From Candidatus Brevefilum sp. (lineage in GTDB: Bacteria; Chloroflexota; Anaerolineae; Anaerolineales; Anaerolineaceae): DNA of 17,480 bases. The stretch lies in the NCBI GenBank assembly GCA_007135845.1, contig SLIC01000075.1, forward strand, positions 1-17,480, written 5' to 3'. A program made the position numbers and the translations under genes. Below the pieces are notes generated by a model, which was given only the letters and a program-made list of their open reading frames with translations, was not told the origin of the DNA and searched no databases. Below, in pieces: positions 13,455-17,480 of the stretch (positions within the stretch are counted from its first letter, which is position 1; each line of letters begins with the position of its first letter).

Positions 13455-14588
13455 ATGACAAGCTTACTCAATACCAGGATTATTCAAGTAGACCCTGACC
13501 AGCCTGATATAGAAATCATTCAGGAAGCAGCGGAATTAATTGCCAATGGTAGGCTTGTTGCTTTTCCAACAGAAACGGTATATGGTTTAGGCGCGAATGC
13601 TTTTAACCCTGATGCCGTAGAGAAAATTTTTAAAGCAAAAAAACGACCCTATTCCGATCCTTTAATTGTTCATATTAAAGAAATCGATCAAATTCATGAT
13701 GTGGCAATAAATATCCCCCAGATCACCTGGGCGTTAGCAGAAAAATTTTGGCCAGGCCCGCTCACTTTCATTTTGGAAAGAACCTTCAATATATCTAGTA
13801 AAGTTTCAGCAGGATTAAACACAGTTGCTGTTCGGATGCCAAGCCACAAAATTCCACAACAATTAATTGCTCATGCAGGTGTACCAATTGCCGCCCCAAG
13901 CGCTAACCTATTTACCAGACCCAGTCCAACCACAGCACAACATGTCTATTCTGATCTTAAGGGTCGAATAGACTTAATCCTCGATGGCGGGCCTAGCTCA
14001 ATTGGGCTTGAATCCACAGTGCTTGATCTCACGCAAGCAGAAGCCGTCATCCTCAGGCCTGGTGGATGTTCGCTTGAAGTTCTTAAAAAAGTCATTTCGA
14101 ATGTAAAAATCCAACCAATGTTTCACAAGCTGGAAAGTGATACAACACCATCAGTTTCTCCTGGTACATTATCAAAACATTATTCACCCAGTGCCAAAGT
14201 TCTTTTATTCTCGGGTGAACAAAATCCAACGATGCAACGCTTGGTCAATGCAGCTCGTCAGCTTATCGCAAATGATATATCCGTGGGGGTAATGGTGTCA
14301 GATGAAAATGCGTGCTATTTTGATGGGGTAAATGTTCGATTGCAGACGCTTGGATCTCATCAGGATCTTGAACAAATCAGCCAGAATTTATTTGCGGGTA
14401 TGCGCGCATTAGACGAGAATGAGGTTGACGTTATTTTGGTAATGGATTTTGGTCAGGAAGGGCTGGGCTTAGCCATTAATGATCGGCTGTTCAGGGCTTC
14501 TGAGGGTGTGACGATCACTCAGAATTCCGACCCTACGATTGTTTTGCGAATTAAGGGCAGGGCTATTACGCTGGAAATCATGAGTTAA
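13455..14588 (+). CDS. L-threonylcarbamoyladenylate synthase, long Sua5 type
   Basis: A 377-residue two-domain enzyme. The YrdC-like N-terminal domain (about 15-205) has FPTETVYGLGANA, the KAKKRPYSDPLIVHI block, and SANLFTRPSPTTA; the SPGTLSKHYSPSAKVLLF linker and the C-terminal domain (about 240-377) mark the long Sua5 form rather than short TsaC. It condenses threonine, bicarbonate and ATP to threonylcarbamoyl-AMP, the donor for the TsaB/TsaD/TsaE complex whose tsaE and tsaB genes are about 8 kb upstream. The frame is closed by TAA at 13446, so ATG 13455 is the first start; no Shine-Dalgarno site is seen. Three 60-base lines counted by eye (starting 13501, 13861, 14101) average about 42% GC, against 55-60% in two lines of the dehydrogenase gene, hinting at separate origin. 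Confidence 0.93.
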   Translation: MTSLLNTRIIQVDPDQPDIEIIQEAAELIANGRLVAFPTETVYGLGANAFNPDAVEKIFKAKKRPYSDPLIVHIKEIDQIHDVAINIPQITWALAEKFWPGPLTFILERTFNISSKVSAGLNTVAVRMPSHKIPQQLIAHAGVPIAAPSANLFTRPSPTTAQHVYSDLKGRIDLILDGGPSSIGLESTVLDLTQAEAVILRPGGCSLEVLKKVISNVKIQPMFHKLESDTTPSVSPGTLSKHYSPSAKVLLFSGEQNPTMQRLVNAARQLIANDISVGVMVSDENACYFDGVNVRLQTLGSHQDLEQISQNLFAGMRALDENEVDVILVMDFGQEGLGLAINDRLFRASEGVTITQNSDPTIVLRIKGRAITLEIMS

Positions 14589-15062
14589 TGGGCAATCGAA
14601 GTTAGGCGATTAAAGAGTAGGTGATCAGGTACGAAATCGTTAGGTGGTATCCTAACCAGCGCATTTCTCCTCATAAGCAAACACGATTTTTAGATCAATA
14701 AGCACCTCAGTTAAGGATGACTGGTCGTTATAGACAGATTCCCACTGATCTTAAACTCACCATTTTCATCCTCTTACCAGTCCAACACGCTACGAACCCA
14801 CCAGCAAACAAAAACATTATCAGAATTCCAACGAGAATGTTTAGGTCCTACTGCATATTTGTGTATATGCAAGCAGCGCGCTTGCTATCATGGTTGACGA
14901 GTAAATGGATTACGGGTATGGTCATGGCAATGTGGGGCTGGACTATGCTCCCCTGGGGGTAGGACATATCATCGTAACACCATCAGCCCTGCCATGATTG
15001 GTTCGTCCTTCCCGGGAACTGCACAGTGTCAATGTCGCTTGCCAATGATAAGAAGAATAGAT
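14589..15062. other. Long intergenic region upstream of the lipoprotein pair
   Basis: This 474-base stretch has no gene I can support. The left end (about 14603-14648) is a decayed AGGTRAT-type repeat. A short GCAAGC/GCTTGC hairpin lies at 14869-14885. A promoter-like pair follows at 14894-14922. An 81-codon reading frame at 14717-14962 lacks a ribosome binding site and has an unlikely composition, so it is not called. Confidence 0.5.
14894..14922 (+). promoter_or_regulatory. Candidate promoter upstream of the first lipoprotein gene
   Basis: TTGACG (14894-14899) and TATGGT (14917-14922) are 17 bases apart, with five and four of six consensus matches. It lies about 140 bases before the lipoprotein ATG, which would imply a leader of about 130 bases. 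Confidence 0.35.
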
Positions 15063-15623
15063 ATGAAGCGGTATTTTTGCCATAAGTGGTTTTTGCTGCC
15101 CTTGGTTTTGATCGGTTTGATGTTAACGGCCTGTGGGACACCTGCGGTTTCACCGGAACCCGAGGAAGCACCGGTTGAGGCGCCTGTCACAGGTGATGAA
15201 ACACCGATTGAAGAACCGGTGATCATTGAAGAGCCGGCGGACGTCGAAGCACCGGCTACCCCAGAACCAACTGGCGATCATGCCGTTTACCCGGGTGCTG
15301 AATTCGTCAATACCAACCCGTGGGGACCACAGATAACGGTCTATCGCTATATATCGGAGGATTCCCTGGATGATGTGATGGCATTCTATCAGGCACAATA
15401 CCCGTATCTAATATTTGATATCAGTGAGGGGCAACGCGTTGGGGGGATAGATGATGAGGAAGATGCATGTTTAGAAACAGGCGTGATTAATGTGATGATT
15501 AACCGCACAGATGAAGATTATTTTAGCCGGATGGAATTTATGCCCTCAGCCTTCATGCCAGAGGATGTCCTGGCTGAGATCCCCGAAAATGTCACAGTCA
15601 TTGAGATTGTGACACCAGATTAA
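15063..15623 (+). CDS. Lipoprotein of unknown function, paralogue 1
   Basis: A 186-residue predicted lipoprotein. The signal peptide has a basic start, a hydrophobic core and a lipobox LTAC with the acylated cysteine at residue 24. Residues about 27-75 are a Pro/Glu/Thr-rich low-complexity spacer containing PIEEPVIIEEPAD (48-60). The folded part begins at YPGAEFV and includes YRYISEDSLDDVMAFYQAQ and a closing PENVTVIEIV. The YPGA plus DDVxAFY layout resembles small lipoproteins common in Chloroflexota; function unknown. It would sit on the outer face of the cytoplasmic membrane. The ATG at 15063 was chosen because it places the signal peptide correctly; an upstream frame start at 14994 would put a Cys-bearing leader in front of it. 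It is the tandem paralogue of the gene at 15727. Confidence 0.78.
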   Translation: MKRYFCHKWFLLPLVLIGLMLTACGTPAVSPEPEEAPVEAPVTGDETPIEEPVIIEEPADVEAPATPEPTGDHAVYPGAEFVNTNPWGPQITVYRYISEDSLDDVMAFYQAQYPYLIFDISEGQRVGGIDDEEDACLETGVINVMINRTDEDYFSRMEFMPSAFMPEDVLAEIPENVTVIEIVTPD

Positions 15624-15726
15624 TTGGCCATCACAGGCACTTGATTATCATGTCTGGAATTGTTTTGAAGAGTGTAAATAAGGATCATTCTCTGCTGTGA
15701 GGTAGAGAGAAATAAAGGAGCAAATC

Positions 15727-16317
15727 ATGAACAAAAAGAAATCCACCCTAAAAATTCTGTTGTTGATCGCCGGATTTGCCATTTTTCTAATGGCTTGCGG
15801 TTTGATTGACCAGGTGATGGACCAAATTGGCCCTGCTGAAGAACTGGTTGAAGAGCTGATACCACCAGATGATGCACCAATTGAGGAGCCAGTGATCGTT
15901 GACGAGCCTGCAGATATTGCTGATCCGGGAGTTTCTGATCTACCGGCCGAATTTGCGCTTTATCCCCGCGCCGAATTATTCTCAGTTACGCACTTAGACG
16001 CACAAACTTCGTTACACCGCTATCTCACGAATGATCCAGTGGAGGATGTCCTGGCGTTCTTCCAGTCTGAATATTCGTACTTATCTTTTAGGTCTGAAGA
16101 ACCCTGTACCACCTGGGATGTGGCTGATGAAGATGCCGTGCAATTCTTTGAGGAACTTATTGAGATTGGCATCCACAACCTGTTGGTTTGTCACACGGAT
16201 GGAACCTATTTTGAGATAGCCGCAACCTTTGGAGAGGGTTACTTTGCTGAGGAAGACCTGGAAAGGCTGCCAGAAAACTTGACTATAATTGAAATCGCGG
16301 TTTGGGAAGGGAACTAA
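15727..16317 (+). CDS. Lipoprotein of unknown function, paralogue 2
   Basis: A 196-residue predicted lipoprotein with a KKK-rich start, a hydrophobic core, and a lipobox LMAC with Cys24. A Glu/Pro-rich spacer contains PIEEPVIVDEPAD (51-63), nearly the same as in the preceding gene. The C-terminal domain matches it again: YPRAELF for YPGAEFV, HRYLTNDPVEDVLAFFQSE for YRYISEDSLDDVMAFYQAQ, and PENLTIIEI for PENVTVIEI. Two cysteines (in EEPCTTW and LLVCHTDG) are specific to this copy and could form a disulfide. AAAGGAG precedes the ATG at good spacing, and 103 bases separate it from the first copy. The pair clearly arose by an old duplication followed by divergence. A strong hairpin follows the stop codon. 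Confidence 0.8.
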   Translation: MNKKKSTLKILLLIAGFAIFLMACGLIDQVMDQIGPAEELVEELIPPDDAPIEEPVIVDEPADIADPGVSDLPAEFALYPRAELFSVTHLDAQTSLHRYLTNDPVEDVLAFFQSEYSYLSFRSEEPCTTWDVADEDAVQFFEELIEIGIHNLLVCHTDGTYFEIAATFGEGYFAEEDLERLPENLTIIEIAVWEGN

Positions 16318-16357
16318 CCTGCATCATTCTTTGGCCTTCAGAAATCCACTAAATCAA

Positions 16358-16389
16358 CAGCCCCACAGCGTATTGTGGGGCTGCTTTAA
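16358..16389 (+). terminator. Rho-independent-type terminator after the lipoprotein pair
   Basis: A perfect ten-base-pair stem, CAGCCCCACA (16358-16367) with TGTGGGGCTG (16374-16383), closes a six-base loop and is followed by CTTTAA. The T-tract is short, so efficiency is uncertain. Confidence 0.65.
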
Positions 16390-16456
16390 CGCTAACCAAC
16401 AACTTGCGAGTGGATTGGCAGTTGATAGACCGGGAATCAGGCAAATTGTTATTAAG

Positions 16457-16500
16457 GACCGAAGATCGGGGGCTGAAAAACCAGTCTCCCGTCTTCGGTC
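16457..16500. other. Long imperfect hairpin upstream of htpG
   Basis: GACCGAAGA (16457-16465) pairs with TCTTCGGTC (16492-16500); inside it CGGGGG (16467-16472) pairs with CTCCCG (16486-16491, one G-T pair) and CTG with CAG around an AAAAAC loop, with single-base bulges at 16466 and 16485. In all 18 pairs form. It lies about 90 bases upstream of the htpG ATG and is not followed by a run of T. Confidence 0.6.
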
Positions 16501-16517
16501 TTCCGTCTCTTGTCTCC
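16483..16517 (+). repeat. Five-unit heptamer array NGTCTYY
   Basis: Five consecutive seven-base units read AGTCTCC, CGTCTTC, GGTCTTC, CGTCTCT and TGTCTCC. The array forms the right arm of the long hairpin and continues past it toward the htpG promoter. Confidence 0.6.
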
Positions 16518-16523
16518 TTCTTA

Positions 16524-16529
16524 TATAAT
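16524..16529 (+). promoter_or_regulatory. -10 hexamer upstream of htpG
   Basis: A perfect TATAAT about 60 bases before the ATG at 16591. The expected -35 position (16501-16506) lies in the heptamer array and does not match consensus. I see no CIRCE element (the HrcA operator often found with heat-shock genes). Confidence 0.4.
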
Positions 16530-16590
16530 TCTTATCGTCTTTGATTATATTAATCCCAGTGTAAAAATTATTAACAAGGCAGGAGACATA

Positions 16591-17480
16591 ATGACAGAAC
16601 AAACCGTTCCAGCAGAAAAACAACCAATCCCCTTTAAAGCTGAAACACAGCAATTATTAAATATCCTGATTCATTCCCTCTACACCGAGCGGGAGATCTT
16701 CTTACGCGAGCTGATCTCCAATGCTTCTGATGCCCTCGCCCGGCTTGATTTTGTGATGCTGACCGACCGGGAGGTGCTGGACCCCGACATCGACCCAGAA
16801 ATCCGCATCCGCACGGATGAAGACGCGGGCGTCTTGATCGTTGAGGATACTGGCATTGGCATGACGCGCGACGAGCTGGTTGAAAACCTGGGCACGATCG
16901 CTCATTCTGGGGCAAAAGCCTTCGTGGAAGCAGCCAGCACGACTGAAAAGAACCTGACGGACATCATTGGGCAGTTCGGTGTTGGGTTTTATTCTGCCTT
17001 TATGGTGGCAGAGTCGATCCAGGTGATTTCACGCTCTTATCACCTGGATGCACAGCCGGCAGCCTGGGAAGCTTCCGGCGAGGATACTTACACCTTATCC
17101 AGTGGTGAGCGCCAAAAGCGGGGTACGGAGGTGCGCATCCAGCTTAAAGAGGATGCCAAGGAATTCCTTGACCCAACACGTTTACGCCAGGTGGTCAAAC
17201 GTCACTCCGATTTTGTGCAGTATCCCATTTATATCAACGATACAGAAGAACCCGCCAACCGGCAGACGGCCCTCTGGCGGCAATCACCCCGAGAGGTTGG
17301 GAAGGACGCCTACCCTGAATTCTACAAGCAGTTGACCCTCGACTTCACAGATCCCCTGTCACACGCTCACATGACGGTTGACGCGCCGGCACAGATGTAT
17401 GCCTTGCTGTTTATACCCCAGGACCCCCGCAACCTGGTCTTTTCACCGCGCAAGGAACCTGGTTTGAAGCTCTATGCCCG
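16591..17480 (+). CDS. htpG: Molecular chaperone HtpG (Hsp90), 3' partial
   Basis: The frame is open to the right edge; 296 complete codons are present. The GHKL ATPase motifs of Hsp90 are all visible: EIFLRELISNASDAL with Glu40, Asn44 and Asp47 (ATP/Mg site), the DTGIGM loop with Asp86, an ENLGTIAHSGAK lid segment, and GQFGVGFYSAF at 127-137. The middle domain begins in the last part of the window. HtpG is a dimeric, ATP-driven cytosolic chaperone that remodels client proteins under stress. AGGAG at 16581-16585 supports the ATG at 16591. The first 14 or so residues are a short polar extension before the conserved KAETQQLLNIL. A lone TATAAT and an unusual hairpin with a heptamer array lie upstream. 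Confidence 0.96.
   Translation, partial: MTEQTVPAEKQPIPFKAETQQLLNILIHSLYTEREIFLRELISNASDALARLDFVMLTDREVLDPDIDPEIRIRTDEDAGVLIVEDTGIGMTRDELVENLGTIAHSGAKAFVEAASTTEKNLTDIIGQFGVGFYSAFMVAESIQVISRSYHLDAQPAAWEASGEDTYTLSSGERQKRGTEVRIQLKEDAKEFLDPTRLRQVVKRHSDFVQYPIYINDTEEPANRQTALWRQSPREVGKDAYPEFYKQLTLDFTDPLSHAHMTVDAPAQMYALLFIPQDPRNLVFSPRKEPGLKLYA

Noticed and set aside
14717..14962. 81-codon + strand reading frame between sua5 and the lipoproteins
   Set aside because: No ribosome binding site, composition unlike neighbouring proteins, no motif or signal peptide I can recognise.
16520..16590. CIRCE (HrcA) operator before htpG
   Set aside because: No TTAGCACTC/GAGTGCTAA inverted repeat is present in the upstream region.
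16354..16653. 99-codon - strand reading frame over the terminator, the hairpin and the htpG start
   Set aside because: It is a by-product of the heptamer array (giving repeated Arg/Glu residues) and runs into htpG; no start signal.

Overview
The window reads as an ordinary chromosomal stretch of a bacterium, most likely a member of the Chloroflexota (Anaerolineae-like). This is inferred from the gene mix: a MGDG-synthase-type glycosyltransferase behind a DUF951 gene, a GH3-type adenylating enzyme, a DsbA-cyclophilin fusion, PrsW, and Thr/Glu/Pro-rich lipoproteins. No marker gene fixes the phylum. There is no prophage, transposase, CRISPR array or recognisable RNA gene. Most genes are on the + strand; two small genes near 12.1-13.1 kb are on the - strand.

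Layout. 1-2955: envelope protein folding and lipid genes (end of a DsbA-like/cyclophilin fusion, a PrsW-type membrane protease, a PlsC-type acyltransferase). 3088-6826: a compact cluster of DUF951, an MGDG-synthase-like glycosyltransferase, tsaE, tsaB, rimI and a family 4 uracil-DNA glycosylase, with overlaps or short gaps. 7075-10812: a nucleotide-sugar dehydrogenase, a UDP-glucuronate-epimerase-like SDR and a polysaccharide flippase, probably for a surface glycan; two 27-base direct repeats lie at the flippase start. 10950-12095: a GH3-like protein that ends early, convergent with a small membrane-protein gene. 12741-13058: a 105-residue protein I do not recognise. 13455-14588: a long-form Sua5 threonylcarbamoyl-AMP synthase, AT-richer than its neighbours. 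15063-16317: two paralogous lipoproteins in tandem. 16591-end: the N-terminal half of HtpG.

How the genes work together. Sua5 makes threonylcarbamoyl-AMP, and TsaB/TsaE serve the TsaD complex that attaches it to A37 of tRNA; three of the four t6A genes are here and tsaD is not. The acyltransferase and glycosyltransferase would make phosphatidate and glycosyl-diacylglycerol for the membrane. The dehydrogenase, epimerase and flippase would supply and export uronic-acid-containing glycan units, but no sugar transferase or polymerase is seen beside them.

I did not find a clear new multi-gene system. The items most worth a second look are the 27-base hairpin repeats at 9402-9458, the long hairpin plus heptamer array upstream of htpG, the degenerate AGGTRAT islands in three intergenic gaps, the GH3-like protein lacking its C-terminal domain, the leaderless-type start of the DUF951 gene, and the tandem lipoproteins.
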